The notes under the pieces were generated by a model that worked only from the letters and a program-made list of their open reading frames with translations, made no database searches and was not told where the DNA came from. The translations under genes and the position numbers were made by a program. This document shows, piece by piece, positions 11,354 to 19,928 of a DNA stretch of 64,000 nucleotides. The stretch is taken from the NCBI GenBank assembly GCA_026126105.1, contig JAHCJV010000023.1, positions 1 to 64,000 on the forward strand, read 5' to 3'. How positions within the stretch are numbered: the first letter of the stretch is position 1; each line of letters starts with the position of its first letter. The DNA is from Enhydrobacter sp. (lineage in GTDB: Bacteria; Pseudomonadota; Alphaproteobacteria; Reyranellales; Reyranellaceae).

Positions 11354-12226
11354 TCAGCGCAGGAACCGCTTCTCGTCGTCCTTCACCTTGGCCATGCCTT
11401 GCAGGTCGAAGATCTCATCGACGGTGGCGATTTGCGACTCAACACCGTGGATTCCACCGTCCTTGCGGATCTGGGCGAACGTCCTGCGCATGGCGCCGAC
11501 CGATGCGCGGATGGCGTGATTGCCCCAGATAAGGAGGCCGACCTTCTTCAGTTCCCTGACCCGTGCCACGGTCATTTGCGGATAGGCAGTCGGCACGAGC
11601 GCGATGGGCACCCTGCCGTCCCAAGCCTTCACGAATGCCTCGATCTCGTCAGGCGTCTTCTGCTTCGAATGGACGAGGATCATGTCCGCGCCGGCCGCCT
11701 CATAGGCATGTGCCCGTCTCAGCGCCTCCTCCTGCCCAAGGCCTGCAATCAACGCCTCGGTGCGCGCCACGATCACGAAGTCCCTGTCGGTGCGCACGGA
11801 GCGCGCAGCCTCGATCTTGCCTTGGAATTCCTCAATGCGGACCATGTCCTGCCGGCCGCCAGCAATCAGGCTGGTGACTTTCGGAAAGCTCTTGTCCTCC
11901 ATCACGACCGCTGCAGCCCCTGCGCGTTCGTACTGCTCGACGGCATGGAGCACGTTGATCGCGTTGCCGAAGCCGGTATCGATGTCGGCCACCACCGGAA
12001 TGCCCGAGCGTTCGGTCATCGCGCGCGTCATGTCGAGATGCTGGGTCATCGACACGACGCTCACATCCGGCACGCCGTACATCGCCGACAGCTCGAAGCC
12101 GGACGCCCAGATCGCGTCGAAGCCCGCTTCGGCCGCCAGCATGGCGGAAAGCGGGCTGTGCGCCGCCATGGCTTCGACGAGGCCGTTCCTCGCCAGTACC
12201 TCACGGAATTTTCTTGGCCCACCCAT
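11354..12226 (-). CDS. Isocitrate lyase/phosphoenolpyruvate mutase family protein
   Basis: A 290-aa TIM-barrel protein of the PEP mutase/isocitrate lyase superfamily. It has DIDTGFGN (residues 81-88) for Mg2+ binding and EDKSFPK (110-116), which matches the EDKxFPK loop of PEP mutase and phosphonopyruvate hydrolase rather than the KKCGH loop of isocitrate lyase. No phosphonopyruvate decarboxylase or transaminase is nearby, so a role in phosphonate synthesis is doubtful; carboxyphosphonoenolpyruvate mutase-like or an unknown C-C/P-C lyase is possible. GAGAGG lies six bases before the ATG at 12226. An ATG at 12232 overlapping the ATP12 stop is the alternative. Confidence 0.85.
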   Translation of the reverse strand: MGGPRKFREVLARNGLVEAMAAHSPLSAMLAAEAGFDAIWASGFELSAMYGVPDVSVVSMTQHLDMTRAMTERSGIPVVADIDTGFGNAINVLHAVEQYERAGAAAVVMEDKSFPKVTSLIAGGRQDMVRIEEFQGKIEAARSVRTDRDFVIVARTEALIAGLGQEEALRRAHAYEAAGADMILVHSKQKTPDEIEAFVKAWDGRVPIALVPTAYPQMTVARVRELKKVGLLIWGNHAIRASVGAMRRTFAQIRKDGGIHGVESQIATVDEIFDLQGMAKVKDDEKRFLR

Positions 12227-12228
12227 GA

Positions 12229-12945
12229 TCATCCTCTCAGTCGTGCATCGCCGAGCAGGGAAAGGAACCGTGCCCCGGCATCGATGTCGCGACGAATGTT
12301 TTCGTGCCGCTGCGTTGCCGTCGGATCGCTGCCCCACCGCTCGAGTTGATAGAGCTCGTCGAGTTGGGCGGCGGCGAACGCGTCGTCTGCCGCGAGGTGC
12401 CGTTCGGCAATCGCGAGGGCGATCACGACCGAGCCGGTGATGTGCGTGAGGTTGTAGAGCGCCGACAACGCAAGGTCGTCGTGTGTGGCAACCGCATTGC
12501 GCAGAGCGGCCAGCGCCTTGTGGGGCTGCGTCACGAAAGCGGTCCCGGTCACCACTGCGAGTTCCGACCCGTAGCGGGCCGCGGCCCATTCGAGCAGCGG
12601 CTGCCACGTGGCGGTCTGGAGCCGAACCAGGCTTTCCGGCGCCGATGCACGGTAACAGAGCAAATCAGAACCGGCGTATTTCGCCGTGTCATCGATCACG
12701 CGCGCGCGCTGGCCGGGCACGCGATCGATGCCAGTCGTTGCAAGGCGTGTCAGCGGCAGATGCGAGACGTTGAGTTCCGCCTTTTCCGGCACATCGCGCC
12801 ATTCTGCGGCGATCGATTGGGCGAGGGCCTCGACTGGCACCACCAGCACCGCCTTAGCCGGCGTGCGCATCGGCTTGCCGTCCAGCAGCACACGAAAGCC
12901 GCCGTCGCCGGCATCGACCGCGGTATCCTTGTAAAAGCGCTTCAT
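12229..12945 (-). CDS. ATP12-family F1-ATPase assembly chaperone
   Basis: A 238-aa protein beginning MKRFYKDTAV and containing the conserved DGKPMRTPAKAVLVVP, LNVSHLPLTRLATTGIDRVPG and LSALYNLTHITGSVVIALAI segments of ATP12. The family binds the F1 alpha subunit during ATP synthase assembly and is found in mitochondria and alphaproteobacteria, a useful taxonomic marker. The ATG at 12945 was chosen over an upstream extension. The gene follows asmA-like and overlaps or abuts the PEP-mutase-like gene. Confidence 0.9.
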   Translation of the reverse strand: MKRFYKDTAVDAGDGGFRVLLDGKPMRTPAKAVLVVPVEALAQSIAAEWRDVPEKAELNVSHLPLTRLATTGIDRVPGQRARVIDDTAKYAGSDLLCYRASAPESLVRLQTATWQPLLEWAAARYGSELAVVTGTAFVTQPHKALAALRNAVATHDDLALSALYNLTHITGSVVIALAIAERHLAADDAFAAAQLDELYQLERWGSDPTATQRHENIRRDIDAGARFLSLLGDARLRG

Positions 12946-13020
12946 TGGCGAATGGCTTACACGCCGATGCCGGCCCGCCACAAGGGCGGCTTCGCTCGGT
13001 AAACGGGACTCTGGCGCGCC

Positions 13021-15039
13021 CTACTCGGCCTGACGGCGCGGCGGTGGGGGCGGCTTGCCCTGCGCGCGGCGGCTGGGACGCTCGCGGTCGCCTGCCGGGC
13101 TCGGAAGCTGAGCACGAAGACCGGGCCGCATGCCGTCGATCCGGGGTGCCATGGCGACACAGGCATTGACCTTGGGTTGCCGCGCGATCTGGTTGAAGGT
13201 GCCGACCAGGCTCGGTACGGCGCCGCCACCGATCAGCAGCTTGCCGAGCCCCGGTTCGAGCGCACCGGCAGGCTGGCGTCCGGTTCCGCCCTTGATGCGG
13301 AAAGGGAAAGCGAGCTGCGCGCCCGGTCCGTCGCGGGCTTCGGGCACGATGATGAACTCCCAGGCTTCATTGCGCAGCGAGACATAGCCGCCGCCGATCC
13401 AGGTCGCGCGGGAAGTGTCGAAGACCAGCCGCCTAAGATTGGCGATTCCGCCGCCCACCTCGAAACGGCCGGCGAGGCAATTGAAGGCGGCGCCATTATC
13501 GCCAGCGTTCAGCAGCCGCATCGATTCTGCGGGAAAGCCAACCAGTCCGTCCGCTGGCCAGACACCCTTGCCTACTCCAAACTCGATCACGCCGCTGGCG
13601 CTGGAAAGCGCGCCACCCGCGTTGCGGCCGCCACCCCGCAGACGCAGGTCGAGGTCGCCCACGGCGTCCTTGAGGCCGAGGTCAAGGCCAAGCAGTGCCC
13701 CGAGATCGTCCATTGCCACCTTGCTCGCCGTCGCCGTGAGCGTTGTCTGTCCGGCGCGTCCCGTTGGATCGTAGACAAGGTCGAAACCCACCGACCCGCC
13801 GCCGACCGAGGCCGCGCCCCGCAGGGCAAAGCGCTTCTCCGACGAGGACAGGCTAAGCGATCCGTTTGCGATCCTGCCCGAAAGTCCCGTCACCTCACCG
13901 AAGCGGGCGGAGACCGAGATCGTGCCACGGCCGAGCCAGCTTGCCTGGAGCTGCGAGCTCGGCAAGAAACGCCGCTGGGGCGGCGGCGTGCCGGTGCCAG
14001 CCGCCGCGGCGGGCGCCACACGCAAGCCGCCAAGGTCGATTTTCGCGGCATCGATGTTCACCGAAGCGATAGGCGTCCCGCTTCGATCGGCGCGAAACAG
14101 CGCCTCGCCACTCAGTTCGGACGCGCCGATCTTGAGCGACGGAACCTCGACCTTGAGACCGTTGCGCTGGGTCCCGACCTTGGCGTTGAGCACATACGGC
14201 CCTCCCGACGGCACCGGGAGGCGGACATAGGGACCGAAGACCCCGACGTCCGGCCCCTCGCTGCTGATCTGCAGGGCGGTTCCCTTGGTGCCGATACTGC
14301 CCTTGATCGCGACCCTGCCGGCCCCGTAGGCACCCTGGACGTCGATATTGCCGGGCAGGCCTCGCAGCCAACCGTCGAACGAGCCGATCGTCCCGGTCAG
14401 CTCGAGCGGTGTCGCCTGAGGTGGGCCCAGGCTCGCATCGATCTGCAAGGGCTGATTCGCAGCGGTCGACTTGAACGTGCCGCGTGCGATGTCGAGCACG
14501 ACCGGCGGACGGCCGGCGCCTTCCGAAACCGTCAGCGTCGAGTCGCGGACCTCGATCGTGGAAATCCACGGAAAAGCCGGATTGCTACGCAGGCGCAGCG
14601 AGCGGTTCTCGCTGGCGTGCGGTCCGGACCCGTCGGGTGGCGGCAGCATCTCGAGGTTGCTGTCGCCCACCTCGTTGCGCTCGATGGCGATATCTGCTCC
14701 TTCCAGAAGCAGCTTGCCGACCTTGGCGTCGCCAAGAAGCAGTGAGAAGGGATCGAGATACATCGTCAACCGGCGGACGCGGGCGAGTTCCGGGCGCGAC
14801 GCCCACGGCGCGTTGCTGAGCGTCACGCCTTCGGCAACGAGAGCGGGCTCGCGGCCGATCTTCACGGACAGCTTCACGCGCGAGGTGATCTCACGGCCAG
14901 TGACCTTGCGGACTTGCTCGGTGAGGCGCGCCTGGTAGCTCGACAGGTCGCGCGTGACGAGCCACAGGACAATTCCTGCCGCCACGACGGGCACCACGAT
15001 GAGCGCTGCCCAGATTACTGGCCGCCAGGGAATTCGCAT
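13021..15039 (-). CDS. AsmA-family protein
   Basis: A 672-aa protein with one N-terminal membrane anchor (about residues 8-28) and a very long beta-rich periplasmic part. The N-terminal AsmA pattern is visible (VTGREITSRVKLSVKIGREP, then LLLEGADIAIERN near residue 120). The second half contains LRRLVFDTSRATW and ends in a Pro/Arg-rich tail (PPPPPRRQAE). AsmA-like proteins bridge inner and outer membranes and are implicated in lipid transport and outer-membrane assembly. It starts 16 bp after the rluC-like gene, so the two probably share a transcript. Confidence 0.85.
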   Translation of the reverse strand: MRIPWRPVIWAALIVVPVVAAGIVLWLVTRDLSSYQARLTEQVRKVTGREITSRVKLSVKIGREPALVAEGVTLSNAPWASRPELARVRRLTMYLDPFSLLLGDAKVGKLLLEGADIAIERNEVGDSNLEMLPPPDGSGPHASENRSLRLRSNPAFPWISTIEVRDSTLTVSEGAGRPPVVLDIARGTFKSTAANQPLQIDASLGPPQATPLELTGTIGSFDGWLRGLPGNIDVQGAYGAGRVAIKGSIGTKGTALQISSEGPDVGVFGPYVRLPVPSGGPYVLNAKVGTQRNGLKVEVPSLKIGASELSGEALFRADRSGTPIASVNIDAAKIDLGGLRVAPAAAAGTGTPPPQRRFLPSSQLQASWLGRGTISVSARFGEVTGLSGRIANGSLSLSSSEKRFALRGAASVGGGSVGFDLVYDPTGRAGQTTLTATASKVAMDDLGALLGLDLGLKDAVGDLDLRLRGGGRNAGGALSSASGVIEFGVGKGVWPADGLVGFPAESMRLLNAGDNGAAFNCLAGRFEVGGGIANLRRLVFDTSRATWIGGGYVSLRNEAWEFIIVPEARDGPGAQLAFPFRIKGGTGRQPAGALEPGLGKLLIGGGAVPSLVGTFNQIARQPKVNACVAMAPRIDGMRPGLRAQLPSPAGDRERPSRRAQGKPPPPPRRQAE

Positions 15040-15055
15040 CTAGCCCCGGTTTCGT

Positions 15056-16042
15056 TCAATCGCCCGCCGTCGAGAAGCCGAATGCCTCGACGGTGCGGCT
15101 GAAGTGAGGCGGCAGCTCGGCTTGCACACGAAGCGTGCCCTTGCCCGACGGATGCGGCAGCGTGATGCGTCGCGCGTGGAGGTGAAGCCTGCGCGCGTCG
15201 GCGACGGCCGACAGCAGCGCCTCCTCGCCGCCGTACTTGCGGTCGCCGAGGATGGGACAGCCGATCTCGGCGCAGTGGACGCGGAGCTGGTGGGTACGGC
15301 CGGTGCGCGGCCAAAGCGCCAGCAGAGCGGCGCGGCTGGCGGCACGGTCCATCACCCGGAAATGGGTGAGCGCCTTCTGGCCCTCCTCGTGATCGACCTG
15401 CATGGTCTCGCGATCGCGTGCGCCGGGCCGCTTGGCCAGCGGCAGGTCGATCGCGCCTTCAGGCCGCGGCGGCACGCCGACGACCACGGCCCAGTAGAGC
15501 TTCTCGGTTTCGCGGTCGCGGAACGACTCGGACAGTCTTTTCGCGGCCTGTCCGGTACGCGCGATCAGCAGCAGGCCGGAGGTGTCCTTGTCGAGCCGAT
15601 GGACCAGCCGCGGCCGTTCCTCGAAGCCGAAGCGCAGCGCGTCGAGCATGCCGTCGATATGACGCTCGGTGCCCGAGCCGCCCTGCACCGCGAGGCCTGA
15701 CGGCTTGTCGAGCGCGATCACCCAGTCGTCGCGATGGATTACCAGGCTCTGGATCTCCCGTGCGTCCCGGTCGGATACCAGCGGTCGCGGCTTGGTCTCG
15801 CCCTTCCGCTTGGGCGGCGACGCAGAGACTCCGGGTGGCAGGCGCACCGACTGGCCGGGCTCGACGCGATCCCTGGCTTCGACCCGTCTGCCGTCGATGC
15901 GGACCTGGCCGGTGCGCAGCAGCTTCTGCAGCGCGCCGTGGGTCAGCTCGGGAAAGTGGCGGTGGAACCAGCGATCCAGCCGCAAACCCGCTTCGTCGCC
16001 GGAAACCGCGCGCGTCTGGACAGGGCCGCGATCTTCGCTCAT
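15056..16042 (-). CDS. RluC/RluD-family ribosomal pseudouridine synthase
   Basis: A 328-aa protein. An S4 RNA-binding domain (about 18-75, TGQVRIDGRRVEARDRVEPG) precedes the pseudouridine synthase domain with catalytic D151 in HRLDKDTSG. IALDKPSGLAVQGG and PRTGRTHQLRVH are further family motifs. It isomerises uridines in 23S rRNA; 955/2504/2580 (RluC-type) is the likely target, but this cannot be fixed by eye. The ATG at 16042 is preferred over an upstream TTG. It is divergent from the hydrolase gene with only 35 bp between start codons. Confidence 0.9.
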   Translation of the reverse strand: MSEDRGPVQTRAVSGDEAGLRLDRWFHRHFPELTHGALQKLLRTGQVRIDGRRVEARDRVEPGQSVRLPPGVSASPPKRKGETKPRPLVSDRDAREIQSLVIHRDDWVIALDKPSGLAVQGGSGTERHIDGMLDALRFGFEERPRLVHRLDKDTSGLLLIARTGQAAKRLSESFRDRETEKLYWAVVVGVPPRPEGAIDLPLAKRPGARDRETMQVDHEEGQKALTHFRVMDRAASRAALLALWPRTGRTHQLRVHCAEIGCPILGDRKYGGEEALLSAVADARRLHLHARRITLPHPSGKGTLRVQAELPPHFSRTVEAFGFSTAGD

Positions 16043-16077
16043 GGCGCCGAACCTAAGGGACAAGCTAAATAGCGTCC

Positions 16078-17019
16078 ATGGAATCGGTGTCGTTCGACAC
16101 GCTCACGTTCGATCATCCCGCCGCCGCCAAGCCGGCGCGGGTCTCGGGCACGCTGCATCTGCCGATGCAGGCGGCGCCGCCATTTTCCTGCATGGTGCTC
16201 CTGACGAGCAGCGCGGGCGTGCAGCGTCATCGCGAACATTATTATGCACAGGCCCTCAACGAGGCGGGCATCGCGGCCTTGATCGTCGACAGCTTCACCG
16301 GCCGCGGCGTGCGCCGCACGGTGGCTGACCAAACCCTGGTATCCGGCGCCCAGATGGAAGGCGATGCCTTCGCAGCCCTCGCCCTGCTTCGATCCGATGC
16401 CCGGATCGACTCGGGGCGTATTGGCGTGATGGGCGTTTCCAAGGGCGGCGTCGCCACATTGAATGCCGCCATTGCCGTGCGCCAGCGCTGGCGGCGGGGC
16501 TTCTCCGAAGTGTTCGACCTTCATGTCGCGATATGCCCGGGCGCGACCGCCCAGCATCGCGATCCGGCCACCCACGGCCGTCCGATCTATTTCATGCTGG
16601 CCGGACGCGACGACTACACGCCGGCCTCGCTCGCCATCGACTATGCGCAACGGATGCGCTTGGCAGGCAATGGCCACATCAGGATCAAGGTCTATAGCGG
16701 CGCGCATCATGGCTGGGAATCGATCGGGCCGGTGTTCGACATCAAGGACGCCGAGAACTGGTCCTGCTGCGGGAATTTCATAGAGGACGACGGAAGCCAT
16801 TACGTGTTCGCCGCCGGCCGCACCATGCCAGAACCGGAGTATCAGGCGTGGGCGCGACGTCATTGCGTCACCCGCGGTGCCCGGGCCGGCGGCGGTACGG
16901 CAGAGTTGAAGGCCCGGGCGACAGCCGACCTGCTGGCCTTTCTCGGCAGCCATGGATTCGGCGTTGCAAAACAGCCACAGCCTTCGATTTTTTCGACCCG
17001 AACGATCGTCCCCGCGTGA
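16078..17019 (+). CDS. Dienelactone hydrolase-family alpha/beta hydrolase
   Basis: A 313-aa alpha/beta hydrolase with the nucleophile elbow GVSKGG (S121), an acid in GRDDYT (D178/D179) and the catalytic histidine in GAHHGWE (about H210/H211). There is no signal peptide, so it is cytoplasmic. The C-terminal 90 residues extend beyond a minimal dienelactone hydrolase and include a CCGNFIEDDG segment. The substrate is unknown. It stands alone before the L,D-transpeptidase gene. Confidence 0.82.
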   Translation: MESVSFDTLTFDHPAAAKPARVSGTLHLPMQAAPPFSCMVLLTSSAGVQRHREHYYAQALNEAGIAALIVDSFTGRGVRRTVADQTLVSGAQMEGDAFAALALLRSDARIDSGRIGVMGVSKGGVATLNAAIAVRQRWRRGFSEVFDLHVAICPGATAQHRDPATHGRPIYFMLAGRDDYTPASLAIDYAQRMRLAGNGHIRIKVYSGAHHGWESIGPVFDIKDAENWSCCGNFIEDDGSHYVFAAGRTMPEPEYQAWARRHCVTRGARAGGGTAELKARATADLLAFLGSHGFGVAKQPQPSIFSTRTIVPA

Positions 17020-17050
17020 GTCGCAGACCCTCTGCGGCTAGACTCTCCGG

Positions 17051-18532
17051 GTGAATCGCCGGACATTCCTAGGCGCCTCGATGGCGCTCGTCACTCCCGT
17101 CGTCGAGGCCGCGCCCGCTCTTGCCGACGAGCCGCTGTGGACTGGATCGCGGGCCGCGGAGACGCGCGCGGCTGCGCTCGTGGCAGCCATCCATGCCGCC
17201 GGCGACCATGGGCTCAATCCGGACTGGTATGGCGCCAACGTGCTCGCCAAGGCCATCGCCGACGGCGACGAGAAGACACTGAGCGACGCTTTCGTCGGCT
17301 ATGCCAGCGAGGTGTCGACCGGCCGGGTGAACGCCAACCGCGTCGACAAGGAGATCGACATCCGGCAGCGCAAGGTCTCGCGCACGGACCTGCTCAAGGC
17401 CGCCGCCGAGGCGCCCGACTTCGCCGCCTGGCTGGCCGGGCTGCCGCCGAAAGGCGACTACCCGGCGCTTCAAAAGGTGCTAGCCGAGCTGCGGGCCAAG
17501 CGGTCAACGGAAGCTTACACCCCACTGCCGAACGGCGCCTGGCTGAAGCCCGCCATGATCGACCCGCGCGTGCCGATCCTGCGTACGCGCTTGGCCGAGC
17601 TCGGCTTCGTGGTGCCGCCGGCCGGCGCCGTGGCGGAGCTGTACGACGATCCGCTGGTGGCAGTGGTGAAGGCCTACCAGGAAACCAAGGGGCTGACGGT
17701 CGACGGCGTGATTGGCCAGAACACGACGCGCTCGCTCAACACCTCGATCGACGACCGCATCCAGCAGGTGATCGCCAATCTCGAGCGTCGGCGCTGGCTG
17801 CCCGAGGACCTCGGCAGCCGCTACGTCTTCGTCAACACGGGCGACTACTCGATGGTGTTCGTCGACGGCGGGCAAAAAGTGTTCGAGAGCCTGGTGATCG
17901 TCGGCACACCGAAGAACCCGACGCCGGAGATCCAGTCGGTGATGCGCGGTTTCCAGACCAATCCGCACTGGACGGTGCCGCAGTCGATCTCGGGCGAGGA
18001 ATACCTGCCGATGCTGCGGCGAGATCCGTACGCCCTCCAGAGCAACGGCTTCAGGATTTTCGGGAGCTGGAGCGACAACGATTCGGAGATCGATCCGGGC
18101 ACCGTCGACTGGAGCTCGGTCAATCCCAAGGCGTTCCCGTTCCGCATCCGCCAGGAGCCGGGCGCCGGCAACGCGCTGGGTTACATCTTCTTCCCGTTCC
18201 AGAACAACTACGGGATCTACATGCACGACACAGCCACACGCTGGCTGTTCACCGAGGGCAGCCGCAACTTCAGCCATGGCTGCATCCGGCTGCAGAACCC
18301 ACTCGACTTTGTCCAGAAAGTGTTCAGCGGCAAGGCCGGATTCGACAAGGGCAAGGTGCAGCAGGTGATCAGCTCTGGCCAGCAGGCCCACTACAGCTTT
18401 CCCGAACCGGTCACGCTCCACGTGACCTACCGCACCGTCACGATGGGCCTCGACGGCACGCCGGTGTTCCGCGACGACGTCTACGGCCGCGACAAGCGCG
18501 TCGTGGCCGCAATGGCCAGGCCGCGGAGCTGA
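17051..18532 (+). CDS. L,D-transpeptidase of the YcbB/LdtD type
   Basis: A 493-aa exported protein. A twin-arginine-like signal (NRRTFLGASMALVTPVVEAA) begins at a GTG start. An N-terminal scaffold domain follows (GLNPDWYG; ELRAKRS), then a peptidoglycan-binding domain around residues 175-235 (VVKAYQETKGLTVDGVIGQN). The YkuD catalytic domain has SHGCIRL (H409, C411). It would form 3-3 crosslinks in peptidoglycan in the periplasm. The long form with both accessory domains matches LdtD rather than the short ErfK/YnhG type. A 31-bp palindrome follows the stop. Confidence 0.9.
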   Translation: MNRRTFLGASMALVTPVVEAAPALADEPLWTGSRAAETRAAALVAAIHAAGDHGLNPDWYGANVLAKAIADGDEKTLSDAFVGYASEVSTGRVNANRVDKEIDIRQRKVSRTDLLKAAAEAPDFAAWLAGLPPKGDYPALQKVLAELRAKRSTEAYTPLPNGAWLKPAMIDPRVPILRTRLAELGFVVPPAGAVAELYDDPLVAVVKAYQETKGLTVDGVIGQNTTRSLNTSIDDRIQQVIANLERRRWLPEDLGSRYVFVNTGDYSMVFVDGGQKVFESLVIVGTPKNPTPEIQSVMRGFQTNPHWTVPQSISGEEYLPMLRRDPYALQSNGFRIFGSWSDNDSEIDPGTVDWSSVNPKAFPFRIRQEPGAGNALGYIFFPFQNNYGIYMHDTATRWLFTEGSRNFSHGCIRLQNPLDFVQKVFSGKAGFDKGKVQQVISSGQQAHYSFPEPVTLHVTYRTVTMGLDGTPVFRDDVYGRDKRVVAAMARPRS

Positions 18533-18534
18533 CG

Positions 18535-18620
18535 TCGCTGGGAGCGCGGCTCTCCAGAGCCGCTCTTCCTTCGAATTGACAAATCCCATGAGCGGCTCTG
18601 GAGAGCCGCGCTCCCAGCGA
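18535..18620. terminator. 31-bp perfect inverted repeat between convergent genes (bidirectional terminator / REP-like element)
   Basis: The left arm 18535-18565 and right arm 18590-18620 are exact reverse complements over 31 bases, separated by 24 bp. Each arm also contains the smaller palindrome GGCTCTCCAGAGCC. It lies between the L,D-transpeptidase (+) and rarA (-) and would fold into a very stable stem in either transcript. Related half-units occur near 39708 and 54741, so it belongs to a dispersed repeat family. Confidence 0.8.
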
Positions 18621-18625
18621 AGACG

Positions 18626-19915
18626 CTACCGCGCCTTCTTCTCGCGCAGCTTCTTCCAGTACTCGAGGCGCTTCAGGATCTCGCGTTCGAAGCCGCGTTC
18701 CACCGGCTGGTAATATTCCTCGCGCGCCATGCCGTCGGGGAAGTAGTTCTGGCCGGAGAAGCCATCCTCGGCATTGTGGTCGTACTGATAGCCGCTGCCA
18801 TAGCCGATGGTCTTCATGAGCTTGGTCGGCGCGTTCAGGATGTGCATCGGCGGAGTCAGTGAGCCGTACTGCTTTGCCGAGCGCTTGGCGGCACCGAAGG
18901 CGACATAGCCCGCGTTCGATTTCGGCGCGGTGCCGAGATAGATCACCGCCTGCGCGATCGCGAGCTCGCCTTCGGGCGAGCCGAGCCGGTCGTAGGTGTC
19001 CCACGCCGCGAGTGTCTGGGTCAGCGCGCCGGGATCGGCCATGCCGACGTCCTCGACCGCGAAGCGCACCAGGCGGCGGGCGATGTATTTCGGGTCCTCG
19101 CCGCCGTCGAGCATGCGCGCGAAGTAGTACAGCGCGGCATCGACGTCGGAGCCGCGCAGGGACTTGTGCAGCGCGCTGATCAGGTTGTAATGCGCTTCCT
19201 GCGCCTTGTCGTAGAGCGGCGCACGCTTCTGCAGCAGCGTCGCCAGCCGCTCCGGCGGCACCGGGCCCTTGTCCTTGAGTTGCGCCAGCTGCTCGGCCAG
19301 CGTGATCAGGTAGCGGCCGTCGCCGTCGGCCATGGCGAACAGCGCCTGGCGGCCCTGCGCATCGACCGGCAGCGTCTTGCCGAGCGCGGCCTCGGCGCGC
19401 TCCAACACGGTGCCCAGCGCGGCATCGTCGAGCCGGCGCAGCACGAGCACCTGGCAACGCGACAGCAGCGCCGCATTGAGCTCGAACGACGGATTCTCGG
19501 TCGTGGCGCCGACCAAGGTGACCGTGCCGTCCTCGACATAGGGCAGGAAGCCGTCCTGCTGGGCACGGTTGAAGCGATGGATCTCGTCGACGAACAGCAA
19601 GGTGCCCTTGCCGTCGTTGCGGCGCTTGCGGGCAGCTTCGAAAATCCTGCGCAGGTCGGCGACACCCGAGAAAACGGCCGACAGCGGCTCGAAATGCAGG
19701 TCGACCGCCTCGGCGAGGAGGCGCGCGATCGTCGTCTTGCCGCAGCCGGGCGGCCCCCACAGGATCAGCGAGGAGAGCTTGCGCACTGCCAGCATGCGGC
19801 CGAGCGGACCGTCCGGCCCCAGCAGGTGATCCTGCCCGAGAACATCGCCGATCGTCCGGGGCCGGAGGCGCTCGGCCAGCGGCGTCGGAGCGAGGGCGGC
19901 GAACAGCTCGGCCAT
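18626..19915 (-). CDS. rarA: Replication-associated recombination protein A (AAA+ ATPase)
   Basis: A 429-aa AAA+ protein of RarA/MgsA/WRNIP1 type. Walker A is GPPGCGKT (54-61), Walker B is LLFVDEIHRFN, sensor 1 is VGATTENPSFELN, and the C-terminal tetramerisation domain ends with KTIGYGSGYQYDHN and YFPDGM..EYYQP. It acts at stalled replication forks. It begins 14 bp after the degQ-like protease gene, so the two form an operon. Confidence 0.94.
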   Translation of the reverse strand: MAELFAALAPTPLAERLRPRTIGDVLGQDHLLGPDGPLGRMLAVRKLSSLILWGPPGCGKTTIARLLAEAVDLHFEPLSAVFSGVADLRRIFEAARKRRNDGKGTLLFVDEIHRFNRAQQDGFLPYVEDGTVTLVGATTENPSFELNAALLSRCQVLVLRRLDDAALGTVLERAEAALGKTLPVDAQGRQALFAMADGDGRYLITLAEQLAQLKDKGPVPPERLATLLQKRAPLYDKAQEAHYNLISALHKSLRGSDVDAALYYFARMLDGGEDPKYIARRLVRFAVEDVGMADPGALTQTLAAWDTYDRLGSPEGELAIAQAVIYLGTAPKSNAGYVAFGAAKRSAKQYGSLTPPMHILNAPTKLMKTIGYGSGYQYDHNAEDGFSGQNYFPDGMAREEYYQPVERGFEREILKRLEYWKKLREKKAR

Positions 19916-19928
19916 TCCCGCAGCTCCG

